Below are positions 36,751 to 47,665 of a DNA stretch of 64,000 nt, piece after piece (the first letter of the stretch is position 1; every line of letters starts with the position of its first letter). The DNA is taken from positions 62,001 to 126,000 of the forward strand of contig NAJO01000008.1 of the NCBI GenBank assembly GCA_002077065.1, read 5' to 3'. The position numbers were made by a program, and so were the translations under genes. This DNA is from Cryoendolithus antarcticus (lineage: Eukaryota; Ascomycota; Dothideomycetes; Cladosporiales; Cladosporiaceae). The notes under the pieces are model-generated. The model was given only the letters and a program-made list of their open reading frames with translations, made no database searches and had not been told where the DNA came from.

Positions 36751-39015
36751 ATGCTGGAGTGCCGACCATGTCTCTTGCGATGCATGCGGGCCATTGCCGG
36801 CGATGCCATCCCCCTTCAGTCCCGCCACCTCGCACTCACCCCCCATCTCTCCCGAAGACCGACGAGACGAACGGTATCAATAGCAGCGCCTGGAAGACCT
36901 CGCAATGACTTCGATGATGCCTCCTCCGACAAAGCGCCTCTTTCTTCCCCAGCCACACCCACCGTCCTCGCCCCTCTACAACCCCCTCAAACCAAATCCG
37001 CGATCGAGATCTCCAACCAAAAGGCCCTGTCAATCGAACTCCGCTACCTCAAAGACCCCGTCAAGCTCTCCGAGCACGTAATGTACACCCTCCGTAACAA
37101 CCAGCCCGACAAAGCCCTGGACCTCTGCCGTCTAGCCTCCAAGACAATGCCCTGCGTAGTCTCCTTCAACGCAATCATAGACTTCTACATGCGCAAGCTG
37201 CGCGTCAACGACGCCCTGAAAGTCTACAACGAGATGAAGAAGCGCGCGCAGTTCCCGGATAGCTATACGTATATGATGCTGCTTCGAGGGCTGAGTCTGA
37301 GGAGTCATGTGACGTTGCCGGTCAGGCAGGAGAATGTGGCCAAGGCGATCGCGATATATACGAGTATGAGTACGCCGAGTAGCAGGGTCAAGCCAAGGAT
37401 TATACATACAAATGCTGCGTTGAATGTTTGTGCGCTGGCGAATGATTTGGATGCGATGTGGAGTATTGCAGCACAGATCCCGGAGCATGGGGATGGGTCT
37501 GCGGACAGTGTGACCTACACCATCATTCTGAACTGCATACGGGGATCTGCGTTTGGTAAAGATGACTTTGGAACGAAGGCGGATCTACACTCGGCTATAC
37601 CATCGCTTGACCAGATTGCAGTGACCAGACAGAAGGCTGTTAGTGAGGGGAGGAGAGTCTGGTTGGATGTGATCCGGAAGTGGCGAAGCGGGACCATTGC
37701 AATCGACGAAGACCTTGTCGGTGCAATGGGCAGACTCTTGTTGATCAGCAAGAGCATCCAAGATTGGGACAGCGTGCTCGATCTTGTCGCACAGACGATG
37801 AAGATCGAGCGTCAGGTCCCATCCATCTCGGATCCCGACCGCAATATCCAGCACGTTCCGCAGATTGCTGATGAGGAGAGCTCGCATCGTGAAGAGGAGA
37901 CAGACGAAGCAGGCTTCACTGCCTCTCCCGCCGCCAGCGCCTTCAAGACCGTCACGCCCCTCCAACCCTCCACGCCAACGCGCCGCGCCCCCTCCTCACT
38001 AGCCTACGTGAAACCCGGCAACCAAACCCTCAGCATGCTGACCGAAGCCTGCCAAGCAATGCGCACCCCGAAAACCGCCACAGCGTACTGGACTCTCCTC
38101 ACCTCCGCGCCCTACGACCTTAAGCCGGATGTAATGAACTTCAACGCCCAGCTCAAGCTCCTAGCCATCAACCGCTCCTCCCGCGCGGCAGCAAAGCTAG
38201 TCTCCCAAGATCTCCCCGCCGCAGGTCTAGAACCGAGAATCTCGACCTTCCGCATCGCGCTGCGCGCGTGTCAGAGAGATGTCAAGAATTCGAATGTACT
38301 TGAGTACGCCACGACGATTATAGATGTCATGGCTAAGACTTGCCCCGATCCAGATCCGCAGACGCTAACGGAGTACCTCTCCCTCGCACTCGCGACGAAT
38401 GATGGGGAGAAGATCGCTCGTGTGATAGACCATTTGGATCCAATTGTGCATACACTCCGCTCGCGCCTGAACTACGGCACCGACGCCCCGATCTCCGAAG
38501 CAGCCGATCTCCGCGACCGTCGCGACGCTGTCAGTTTCCTCCGTACGCTGGTCGGCGCAATCGACGTCCTGCTGTCCCGTCGCCTAGTTCCAGACTCCGA
38601 CCGCGCAGCCTACTTCTCCCGCCGCGGCGATCTCAGCGCTTTCGTGTCACGGTGCTCGGAGCGGCTGGAGCGGAAGACTGGGCGGTGGGAAAGCAGGGAG
38701 GAGAATAAGGGGGGTGAGGATATAGGGAGGGGAAGGAGGCAGGTGAAGGGTATGAATCGCGCGGAGTGGGAGAAGATGAAACTCAAGAAGAGTCAGGATC
38801 GGACTTGGGAGGAGCGGGAGAGGAGGGTGTTGGGGAGGGAGGAGAGGCTGAATCCTGGGGCGGTGAAGGATAAGATTAATAGGGTTGGTGAGAAGGGCGT
38901 GAGTGGGGGATGGAGAAACAGGGAGAACGGGGCAAAAGGAGCATCTGGGATGGAGATTACGGGGAGGGACGAGGGGAGAGTGAGGGGGTTTGTGGATAGT
39001 GCTAGTGAGCTGTGA
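36751..39015 (+). CDS. Mitochondrial pentatricopeptide repeat (PPR) protein
   Basis: Probably an organellar RNA-binding protein acting on mitochondrial transcripts or ribosomes. It is intronless with 754 residues. The N-terminus (residues 1-50, rich in Arg, Leu, Ser and Thr, with RHLALTPHLSRRPTRRTVS) looks like a mitochondrial presequence. PPR-type helical pairs are visible at VVSFNAIIDFYMRKLRVNDA, SYTYMMLLRGLSLR, IIHTNAALNVCALANDLDAM, SVTYTIILNCIRG, VMNFNAQLKLLAINR and ISTFRIALRACQRD. The C-terminus is Arg/Lys/Glu-rich and probably disordered, with an EWEKMKLKKSQDR-type basic region. Which RNA it serves cannot be told. The ATG at 36751 is the first in frame; a start at the internal methionine 12 is also possible and would still give a basic leader. 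Confidence 0.83.
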   Translation: MLECRPCLLRCMRAIAGDAIPLQSRHLALTPHLSRRPTRRTVSIAAPGRPRNDFDDASSDKAPLSSPATPTVLAPLQPPQTKSAIEISNQKALSIELRYLKDPVKLSEHVMYTLRNNQPDKALDLCRLASKTMPCVVSFNAIIDFYMRKLRVNDALKVYNEMKKRAQFPDSYTYMMLLRGLSLRSHVTLPVRQENVAKAIAIYTSMSTPSSRVKPRIIHTNAALNVCALANDLDAMWSIAAQIPEHGDGSADSVTYTIILNCIRGSAFGKDDFGTKADLHSAIPSLDQIAVTRQKAVSEGRRVWLDVIRKWRSGTIAIDEDLVGAMGRLLLISKSIQDWDSVLDLVAQTMKIERQVPSISDPDRNIQHVPQIADEESSHREEETDEAGFTASPAASAFKTVTPLQPSTPTRRAPSSLAYVKPGNQTLSMLTEACQAMRTPKTATAYWTLLTSAPYDLKPDVMNFNAQLKLLAINRSSRAAAKLVSQDLPAAGLEPRISTFRIALRACQRDVKNSNVLEYATTIIDVMAKTCPDPDPQTLTEYLSLALATNDGEKIARVIDHLDPIVHTLRSRLNYGTDAPISEAADLRDRRDAVSFLRTLVGAIDVLLSRRLVPDSDRAAYFSRRGDLSAFVSRCSERLERKTGRWESREENKGGEDIGRGRRQVKGMNRAEWEKMKLKKSQDRTWEERERRVLGREERLNPGAVKDKINRVGEKGVSGGWRNRENGAKGASGMEITGRDEGRVRGFVDSASEL

Positions 39016-39295
39016 GGCTCTGGGGACATGTATATATATGTAAACTATGCACCGCGTGCAAGCTTTCTGTTTCGTACGTGTAGTCGCCGTTTCCTGTCAA
39101 TCGTTTAGCAGTGACGTCGGCGGCTGCTTCCCACACTTCACATCAGGATTCACGTCCCTTGCGTGCCGCAGAAACGAAAGTTCGCGCTTCCAATGCACGT
39201 CCGATTCCCTTCCAAACCTTGAGATCTACACAAGGAGGTCGCGTGCTAATCTACAATCCATTAACCCGGCCCACGGAGTCAAAACCTCCACAGCC

Positions 39296-41416
39296 ATGTC
39301 CGCCCCCCGAGGCGTCGTGTACAAAGACCTCGTGCCACTGCCTGTCGATACCACAGATGCGTTAACAAACCCCAGCAAAAAGGAATCGGCGCTTGCACTC
39401 GACGATGGCGCGACTATCAGCCATCAACTCGCCACTGCGGAGTTTGCTGATCATGAGAAAGGTATTGCGCAGCTTGACCATGGGCATGAGGTGAAGGATC
39501 TGGGGTGGAATGAGCCGAAAGAGAATATTCCTGCGCCGTTGGTGGGAGGGATGGAGAATGAGGATTTGTGGGTGTTGATTCGGCGATTTAATAAGGTATG
39601 TACTCCTGCTTGGTGGAAGTCTAATGAAGATTGATTGCTGACAAGACTGCAGCAAATGTACCATGTCGTGGAGTTCCCGCATCCGGTCCTCAATGATCTC
39701 GACCTCAATATCGCCGATGAAGAGGAGTTCTCGCCCGACAAGTTGCGGGCGACGCTGGAGCGGATCTACATGACTGTTGCGATTGGACTGCTCGGCGTAG
39801 TCAAGCAGATCGCTCGACTACGATCGTGGAGGGAGACGAGAAGGACTTCTGTTGCTGCAGCTGCTTACTTCATTGCCTGGGTATTCGACCTCCTGGTCCC
39901 CTTGTTCGCCCTCACGACCATCGTGCTCATTGCTTACCCACCAGCACGTGCGATCGCGTTCCCTCCGGCTCCACTCGCATTAGTCTCAACCAGCACCGGA
40001 GGCGTGCAGAAGCCGAAAGCAGGTGTGCTAGGCTCTCACGACAGTGCTACGGGCGCGCCAGAGAACCACAAGGGCGAGGCAGTCGAGGCCGAAGCTAGTA
40101 ACTTCGTCAACAGCATTGCCAACGTGGCCTTGACGTCTGCATCCGGCAAGCACCCGCAGAGCGAGCCCCGTGCTGAGGAGGACAGTCCAAGTGATCGGAT
40201 CCCTGACCCGACGGCTGTTGCGGTGTCGGCGAGCAATGCACGGACGAAAGCGGGTGGGCAGAACGACTCGCATGACAAGACGAAAGTGCCCATGGAGAAT
40301 GCGATGTGGAATAAGATGCGGCCGATCATGCACGGTCTTGCTGATGTTGCAGATACGTGGGAGAGATTCGGTAATGCATTGTCGCCAACACCTCCATTCC
40401 CTCAGGACACATACCGCCTACGCCTCGCTGCAGTCGTGGTCCCCATCCTCGCAATGTCGATCTTCGTCACCAGCTACATGGTCGTCAAGGGCATAACATT
40501 TGGAGTGGGCTTCGGCTTCTTCGGTGACCCAGTCCTTCAACCCGCGATAAAATGGCTTAACACCACCTTCCCCAACTGGCAGAAACTGCTCGAACTCCGC
40601 AACACCCTTCTCAAAGGTGTGCCCACAAACGCACAGCTGACCATCACCCTCCTCCGCCTCGGCGAGTCGAACAAAGCCCCGCTCCCACCACCACCCTACG
40701 TCGGCGCCGCACCTCCAGACGAACCAGCAGAGGTAACCGACGACGCCTTGCGCGCAGCAGGCTCAGACTGGCCGCTGAACGCCACCAAAGACGAACTCCA
40801 CGAAGCCATGGCCCACGACCCCACGACCGCGCACGAAACAGCAGGCGCAGATATCGACGCCGCGAAGACGAAATCCCACGGCAAGAAAGGATCCCGCTTC
40901 CTAAACCTCATCAAATCCGGCGTGAAAGGCAGCGTAGAAACCGCCCTTGGGGCCGACCATCTGAAAGCGAAAGTAGGCTCCGAGCACGCCAAGCAGCGCC
41001 TTGGAGTAATCCCCCGAGACCCCAGTGCCCAGCTCTCCGGTCCCGTAGACTTCAAATGCCGGTTCCACGGCCAGCGCGGCCACGCCTATATTTCCACGCG
41101 CGCCACAATCCCCTGCGTCTCCTTCAGCGTCGACAAATCGATTTCCAAGCTAGGTTCCTCGAACCGCGGGGACGATGATACGTTGCATCCTGCTTGGAGC
41201 GTGGCGGCGGGCGATATCAAGGAGCTGAAGAAAGTTGGCGGGCTTGGGTGGAAGGCTAAGCTTGTGGTGGGCTGGGCGCTGGATCGCGAGGTGGCGGATG
41301 GGATTGAGATTGTTGGGAAGGGAGGGGAGAGGTATATGCTTACTGCTATGGTGCTGAGGGATGAGTTGTTTAATCGGCTTGTGGCTATGGGGGGCCAGAA
41401 GTGGGAGAGTTGGTAG
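39296..41416 (+). CDS. DUF3292-family membrane protein
   Basis: A fungal membrane protein of unknown function with 687 residues. Exons are 39296-39595 and 39653-41416, with a 57-nt intron (GTATGT to CTGCAG), phase 0. After an acidic N-terminus with VYKDLVPLPVD, the conserved part reads NEDLWVLIRRFNK, then PDKLRATLERIYMTVAIGLL. A hydrophobic pair near residues 160-190 follows (AYFIAWVFDLLVPLFALTTI). A second hydrophobic segment lies near 375-410 (AAVVVPILAMSIFVTSYMVV and GVGFGFFGDP). The C-terminal 200 residues are soluble, with a DFKCRFHGQRGHAYISTRAT strand region suggestive of a PH/GRAM-like fold, though that is only my impression. The domain name is from memory of fungal annotations. Confidence 0.75.
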
Positions 41417-41817
41417 GCGGGTGGTGAGAGTAATGGGGTGGGCATTGCATGGTGAGAGCGGCGGGCGGACAGGTCGCTGCGAGGTTGGTAGGTTGGGTTG
41501 GAGTGATGATGAGCGTTATGCATAGGATGAGAGGGATTTCCCAAGGCGTCAAGTTCACAGCTATTGATCTCGTCTCTGGAGACCTATCAGGCAACTGTCC
41601 ACTCCACATCTGGATGTCGAGTATCTTTCGGCAGGACTTTGGAGATTGACACTATTGTGGTGCGGACGGTGATGGCGTGGCACTTTTCAACTTCTCGGGA
41701 GAGCGAAGCTATGTACACGTAGGCGCCCGCTTCCATTGTCCATCATGGAACTTCATCAGTCGTCATGCTCGCAACTGTCCATGCGCGCACTGACCTGAAC
41801 GCAGCATTCACCCCACC
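41417..41817. other. Convergent 3' flanks, DUF3292 gene / carboxylesterase
   Basis: A 401-nt interval between converging genes. It carries 3' UTRs only, as far as can be seen. Confidence 0.4.
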
Positions 41818-43972
41818 CTACAACAACACATTCAATCCCTGCCCCAGCACAGAACACTGCTCCGCATCAGGAAACGGCATCATCTTCGAGTTCCACTGCA
41901 ACTCCATCATAGCCGGCTTATCGGCATTCAACTTCTCCCATGGCCCTGAGACCTCAATTTGACCCAACGTACTCCAATACCCCCTAGCCTTCAGGTACCC
42001 AACATCCGGATTCGGGTTCAGGTTCCTCGCAAACGCAGTCCAGTAATCAACCACAAGCTGCGTGTACGGCTTATCGAACTCGTCTCGTGCCGGGAACCCG
42101 ACGCGCGCCCAGTTGCCGAAAGTTATGCTCAGGTCCCCGGCGTGGCATTTGAAGTACTCTAGCTCTGGGTCGCCGTAGGGGTGCAAGGCTGTGACGGGAG
42201 GGAGACAGATCCCGTTCATGTTGTAGCCTGGATCCTGATACGTGCGGTTGAACTCGTAGTACCACACATCCGGCAGCGCGCCGGTTTTGACGCCAGCGTA
42301 GGCTGTGTACTGGTTTGAGCAGTGGAAGGAGGCGTCTGTGAGGATTCGAGTGGTGGTGTTGAAGACGCGGAGGGTCTCGTTGGTCGCGGTGTTGAAGCTA
42401 CAGGGTTGACCATCGCAGCCGTTGCCGCCGCCGAGAGGAAAGGCGCCAGAGGAGATGAGGGCCTGAGCGGGAATGCCGACGGAGGGAGCCACATCCTTGA
42501 TGCCGGTGGTGAGGTCTGTGGTTGGGTAGACTGTGCCTTGGACGCCTTCTTCGTCGCGGTTGACGCCAAGGAGAAGAGGGACGGAGTTGAGTGTCGAGGT
42601 GGAGTTTAGGTCGATGTAGGAGGACTTGAGGTACTTGCCATCGATCACTGGGGCGTTCGAGATTGTTTTCAGGTCGATGAGCGCAGAGGCGTTATAAGCC
42701 TGTAGGCACGCCAGCTGGTTCGATGCAGTGTTGCATCCGGTCAGTTTTAGTATGGCGTTCGTTGACTGATTCACAGACGTGCTGATCGGGATGTACGGTT
42801 GCCGGTAGTTACTCTGCATGATTGCACCATGGAACAGACCCTTCGCCTCAGAAGTCGCGAGCAGGGCTTGCACTGTCTCGGCTCCAGCAGACTCGCCGAA
42901 GATCGTGACCTGATTGGGATCACCTCCGAAGGCTGCAGCGTACTTTTGCACCCATTGCAGCCCGGCGATACAGTCTGATAGCCAGTAGTTGCCGTTGTGC
43001 ACTCCATCGTTCAAAGCCAGGAACCCAAGCGTAGAAAGTCTGTAAGCGATGTCGATGACGACAACGTCGCCGCGTGCTGCAAGATTGCCTCCGTCGTTCG
43101 TCGGGTTGCTTGCACTGCCTGTGGCAAAGCCACCGCCGTAGATGTAGACCATGACAGGCTTAAGGGCTTTCTTGGCTGGCGCGGCTGCACCTGGCAGAGA
43201 AGTCGTCCAGACATTGAGGAACAGGCAGTCAGTGCTACCATTGTTCGGAGACTGAAGGCACTCAGGTGCGAAGTTCAAGGCGCTGTTGGTGCCGACAGCT
43301 GTATCGAAGACGCTGGAGTAGGTGAATCGTTCAGGCTCCTTCGCAAAGCGTACGCCGAGGAATCTGAACGTCAAGAAGTCACGGAAGCCGACGAGCGTCT
43401 GAGAGCCGACCTTCTGAGCGACTTGATACGTTGCTGCAGTGTCGGCATACGTGATATTGGAAGCTGGTGCCGTCTGTGTACACAGGACAGGAAGCTTCGC
43501 CCTGCAGTCAGCCGGATAGTACTGTCCGTTTGTGCGAAGTGATTGGCATTGCTGGCCATGATGCGGATTACGCCAGTGTCCTTTCTGGCCTGCCTGAGCG
43601 ACCCAGAAAGTCTGCCCAGCTGCTACGCGACCGGCGTAGACTTCGTACGAAAGTGAGCTGTTCAAGCCCGCATCGAATGCTGCCTTGCTCGAGGACCACA
43701 GAGACTCTCCGAGGGCCTGGCAAGCGCCTTGAGCAGAATCTAGGTCATAAGCCGAGCGAAGCAGCAGGGCTGCACTTGTTGTTGCTGTGTCGTTGGCTGA
43801 GAACAGACGATTAGCAAGACTGGGCCATAGGTACTAGGGCGTGGTACGTACTGATCAGATCGTCGGCAGCCAGAATGCTTACATCGCCAAGCTTTGCTGG
43901 AGACGGAGTTTGACTAGCAGATGCATATGTTGCGAGCCGCAGAAGCGCAATGCACGAGATTAGGATCGCCAT
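41818..43972 (-). CDS. Secreted type-B carboxylesterase/lipase with N-terminal lectin-like module
   Basis: An extracellular alpha/beta-hydrolase acting on ester bonds. Exons are 43972-43852 and 43796-41818, with a 55-nt intron, giving 699 residues. The start at 43972 gives a signal peptide (MAILISCIALLRLATYASAS); an upstream ATG at 44053 would add 27 residues ahead of it and is less likely. Residues about 40-135 are an extra module with SAQGACQALGESLW, FWVAQAG, CQSLRTNGQYYPADC and LPVLCTQ, resembling a degenerate C-type-lectin fold. The esterase domain follows, with FLGVRFAKEPERF, DCLFLNVWTT, oxyanion YIYGGGFATGS and nucleophile GESAGA. An acid in LLGVNRDEEGVQG and histidine near CHAGDLSITFGN complete a carboxylesterase-like active site. 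N-glycosylation sequons are plentiful. It is about 100-150 residues longer than a plain fungal type-B esterase. Confidence 0.9.
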
Positions 43973-44782
43973 ACCTGATGACAGCCGTGACAAACACTGA
44001 GATGAGAGGAGAGCAGACCATGTTCGAGGCGAAGTTGAAGTATAAGACCGCACCTACAGTAGTGACATCCCTCTGCCGTCGTGCTCGAAATGACGCGCCT
44101 GAGCATACCGCAGTATGAACATAGCCAGACGTGCTCCTCTCCAGCGCCGGCTAAATGCCAAGCGCTGCCGAGTTTGCCGTTGCTTCGTCGTGACTATAGT
44201 CCGCAGAATGGTTACGATCAGGCTGCAGAAATGCAACCGCATGCTGTACGAGGAGCAGCGGAGCAAAAAGCATGGTTAAGGTAGGCATCCCGCTGGCCAG
44301 TGTTCAGAAGCTTGGAAGCGGACCTCAAGCGGCGATCATGATAACTGGAGGATCTCCAACGCGTCCTAGCATCGCGTAGGGGAGACAGCCTTGCAGCGCA
44401 TAACGCCAGATTTTCGGTGTCGCGATCGTATGGTGAAGAGACTTGAGCCGTGCAATAGCAGGGAAGCTCTGCTGAGAGCCTACGAATGTACGACGAAGAC
44501 TGTGGATGGAATTGGAAAGGAAGAATGCAGTGGAGTGAATGGCGGCAATGCATGGCCCGTTCCGCGGGTGAACGTGGCGCAGAAGTCTACCGAGTCGTGA
44601 CCTGTCACATCCCTACTCTTTAACAGTAACTCATCGCGTCAATCAAAACGCGTTGTATGGCCTTCCAATGTTACGTGCCAGCGCCGCGCGCTCGGCGAAT
44701 GTGAGCTTCTGCGTATTCCTGGGCTGTCAGGTGACGTCTTCCCCTTTGGCCTTGACGAGCTTCAGCATGCTATTGCTCAGGG
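43973..44782. promoter_or_regulatory. Divergent region, carboxylesterase / SANT-array gene A
   Basis: This 810-nt interval separates the divergent starts. Short frames only, none motif-bearing. It should carry both promoters. Confidence 0.4.
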
Positions 44783-45820
44783 ATGCTCCGCCGTTCTGCG
44801 CTGTCCCGCAGCATTGCGCGCCAGGCGTTCAGCAATTATGGCACGACGTGGAAAGCGGTTTCGACGATCGCGTCCGATCATACCGAGTCAGATGCGCTGC
44901 GACCTGTTTCCAGAACTATCCGGAGGTATACGCCTGAGGAAGACCTTCAAATTCTCAACCTGCGCGATCGCGGATTGAATTGGCCGCAGATTGATGCAGC
45001 CCTTCAGCGACCACCAAACAGCACTAGACAGCACTTTCGTCTGGCAAAGCTGTATACCCAGGACCAGGCCCACGACATCGGTCCCGGTCCTGCAACACGC
45101 CAACCTTGGTCGCCTGAGGAACGTAACTTACTGCACGACTTGCGCGCTGCCGGTCAGCCCTGGATCGAGATCTGCAAGCAATTTCCTCATCGGACATCGT
45201 CTGCCGTAAGACGTCAGCACGACTTCGCGAGATACACTCCTTCCGGTCCTTCTGCGGCAATCTCCTCAGATTCCGCCAACGATACTCGATCTTGGACGAC
45301 TGATGAGGCGAAGCTATTGTTCGATACTCGTCATGCCGGAGCAAGTATGAACCAGCTTCTCGACATGTTTCCGAGCCGCACCGTCTCAGCCCTGTCAACC
45401 AAGTATGCTGTGATGTGCCGAAAGGCGGGCTGTACGCCAAGACCTGCCCAGAATCAATCTTTATGGTCTGATGAGCGCGTCTCTAGGCTGCGCGAACTCA
45501 AGCACCAGGGCTGGACTTCTGCTAGGATCGCCGATGAGCTGGGCATGGTAACTAAAGTGGGAGTTGACCATCAATGGCGTCGCATCAAGCCGCGGAAAAG
45601 GGAGAAGGTCGTGCAAGCGAGTAAGGCTGGCTACCGGGCCGCCATTGGAACCGACACATGTTCAGTTCCCGAGCAACAAAGCTTCGTTGGTTCGCCAGAA
45701 GTCGCTGCGTCTTCTGCGAGGATCTACTCTCTCAATGGGTCACAGGTCCGACACATGACGTCCCAGACTCAGGTGGCCCTGCAAAGAGTCTGTCATCGAC
45801 TTCCACCCGACAGTCTTTAG
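44783..45820 (+). CDS. SANT/Myb-like repeat array protein A, mitochondrial-presequence-like N-terminus
   Basis: Function unknown. As read without introns it has 345 residues and starts at ATG 44783. Four SANT/Myb-like helix-turn-helix repeats recur at about 60-residue spacing: residues 48-89 (RRYTPEEDLQILNLRDRGLN), 108-150 (QPWSPEERNLLHDLRAAGQP), 170-212 (RSWTTDEAKLLFDTRHAGAS) and 227-268 (SLWSDERVSRLRELKHQGWT). Each begins with W or Y plus acidic residues and ends with an RxxxAVxxQ-like helix. The first 32 residues (MLRRSALSRSIARQAFSNYG and on) are Arg/Ser/Ala-rich without acids, a good mitochondrial targeting signal, odd for a Myb-type protein. After residue 270 the sequence loses repeat character. 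A GTAAGG donor at 45621 could start an intron leading to repeat fragments further right, so the C-terminus is uncertain. Confidence 0.65.
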   Translation: MLRRSALSRSIARQAFSNYGTTWKAVSTIASDHTESDALRPVSRTIRRYTPEEDLQILNLRDRGLNWPQIDAALQRPPNSTRQHFRLAKLYTQDQAHDIGPGPATRQPWSPEERNLLHDLRAAGQPWIEICKQFPHRTSSAVRRQHDFARYTPSGPSAAISSDSANDTRSWTTDEAKLLFDTRHAGASMNQLLDMFPSRTVSALSTKYAVMCRKAGCTPRPAQNQSLWSDERVSRLRELKHQGWTSARIADELGMVTKVGVDHQWRRIKPRKREKVVQASKAGYRAAIGTDTCSVPEQQSFVGSPEVAASSARIYSLNGSQVRHMTSQTQVALQRVCHRLPPDSL

Positions 45821-46032
45821 ACATTACTCGCCGAGCCATTTGCTCGAATAGCTAAGCCATAGATCAACGGCGTGTGTTCTGCACCTCTCGACCAGCAATG
45901 TCCCCGCCCGCAGTCAAGATGACAGGTCCTCGAGACCCAAGCCAGGGAATAATTGATGCGACGGCACAACCCCGATTGCAACGTCACCGCGCTGGCGCGA
46001 TAGCAGCCACGCCTGGAGCGTAGTCGCCTCAG

Positions 46033-46410
46033 GATTGCGCAATATTGAGCACATCTTTACAAGAAGGAACCGCAAAGGGTCTGACGATCAAGGCCATTTA
46101 TGCTGGTGTCGCATCAACCTTAGGCCGCTCACTCAAAGGATTCCAGTCACAGATCACGCGGATTTCATCTGAGAGCTGCTCTCCAAATTCTATGATGGCC
46201 CTTGGATACAATAGGCGCTGGACTCGTGAGGAGGCGCAAGTCGGTCGCTCTCGCTGACATCACAGCGAAGAGCTGGCGTGCACATGAAGATACACAGCTG
46301 CTAGGATACGTGGCAGCTAGCGTGGGTGTCTCTCAAACGACCGCCTTGCTCCAGACGAGGACCGTACGTGCGATTGAAGGACGCGTATATCGACTCAAAC
46401 AGTCAGGCGT
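46033..46410 (+). other. SANT-like repeat fragments between arrays A and B
   Basis: In frame 1, 46033-46170 encodes a repeat-like segment ending KAIYAGVASTLGRSLKGFQS, and 46207-46240 encodes NRRWTREEA, the start of another repeat. In frame 2, 46262-46400 encodes KSWRAHEDTQLLGYVAASVG followed by VRAIEGRVYRLK. No ATG opens these pieces, and the frames change between them without room for a normal intron. They may be exons of a larger multi-exon gene or an eroded set of repeats. Confidence 0.5.
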
Positions 46411-46504
46411 GATGCAGAGAGCCGTTGAGAGGCCTCAAAAACGCAATGCCGCAGGCCAGAACACGACGACTTCCACTGGAGATCTCGGTGATGCTTCGCA
46501 TGCA

Positions 46505-47665
46505 ATGGCACCCCCGCCAACAACGCCTAGTTCAGCCGTGAGTTTTTCTGTGGCCAAGCGTTCGTACTCGACACATGCCACTTCGACACATGGTACCTTG
46601 TTGTTTCGCTTCTCGAACGGCACCCACCTAGGCGTGCAGCGTCCATGGCGAGCACGAGGCACCGCCGTCGCTCTCACGATAGGCCGACGTGGCTATACGT
46701 CGTCTTGAGGCGTGGTAAAGCCATCGTCAGCTGTTGTCACCGATGCACGGCCTTCGAATGCTGCGAAGCGTGGGAAGATATGGTCGTCAGAGGAAGAAGA
46801 CCGCATGCTGTTGACATCATTCAGTCGTGGGCGGACCGCATATGAAATTGCACCAAAAACGGAGCGATCGGCCGGCGCATGCCTTACTCGCAAGCGAATG
46901 CTGGTTCTCAGGCGCTCCGTCCTATGTGAGCTGATACAATCTGCGCCGCTTTCCGTGAGAACGTGGTCGAATCAAGATGATCGGAAGTTGTGGCGTATGG
47001 TCGAGGAATCGCATTCCCTCAGAAAACTTATTGCGGCATTTCCCCAGCGATCTCTGGAGAGTGTGCGTGGAAGTGTGAGCCTTGCGAAGATAGAGATGAC
47101 AAGGTCGCCGTCCGCAGCCGCTACAGCAATTAGAGGATCTCGTACAGGCCGGCGGTCGTGGACACTGTCCGAGGTGAATCTGCTCTGTAGCCTCCGGGAG
47201 GCAGGCAAAAGCATGCTGAAGATCTACGCTGCCTTGCCTGACCGTAGCGTCAACAGCATCAGAGTCAAGCTCATGCGGCTGCCTCGTATGAGCTCCCTTC
47301 CGTCTACGTGGAGTGCTGATGAGCACTCTACTTTGCTTCGATTAATGAATGCCGGATGTAGCTATCCCGAGATAGCTCGGCAGCTCGGCAGGTCTATTAT
47401 TGCCGTCCAATATCGACAACGCCTCCATGTTATGATCCAAACGGCGTCTAAAGTCTTGCCGGACATCACCAGCCGCCCTGCGGAGGACGATGAAATCGTT
47501 ACGTATCTTAATGCTACAACAAGGGACATTTTTCCTGTCTGGAAGGCTGATGAGCTAGCCCGGGTACAGCAGTTGAAGAGTGAAGGTCGGAGCGTTGCAC
47601 AGATCGCAGAAGCACTTGGAACTCGGAACAGACGTGCTGTAGTGCAGGTATTGAAGAAAATGTGA
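46505..47665 (+). CDS. SANT/Myb-like repeat array protein B
   Basis: Function unknown. An in-frame TGA at 46706 interrupts the frame. An intron at 46593-46730 (donor GTACCT, acceptor GTCAG) removes it in phase and gives 340 residues from ATG 46505. The weaker alternative is donor GTGAGT at 46537 with acceptor AAG at 46720. The predicted N-terminus (MAPPPTTPSSAVSFSVAKRS then YSTHATS) has an R-x-Y/S cleavage-like motif of mitochondrial presequences. Five SANT-like repeats follow, starting near KIWSSEEEDRMLL, RTWSNQDDRKLWRM, RSWTLSEVNLLCSLREAG, STWSADEHSTLLRLMNAG and PVWKADELARVQQLKSEG. The protein ends soon after the last repeat. Spacing and repeat style match protein A, so the two look like tandem relatives. 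If the TGA is real in the mRNA, the gene is broken or starts later. Confidence 0.55.

Noticed and set aside
46706..46708. Stop-codon readthrough (TGA) in SANT array B
   Set aside because: The following bases (GGC) do not fit the known CTA readthrough context, and an in-phase intron explains it more simply.
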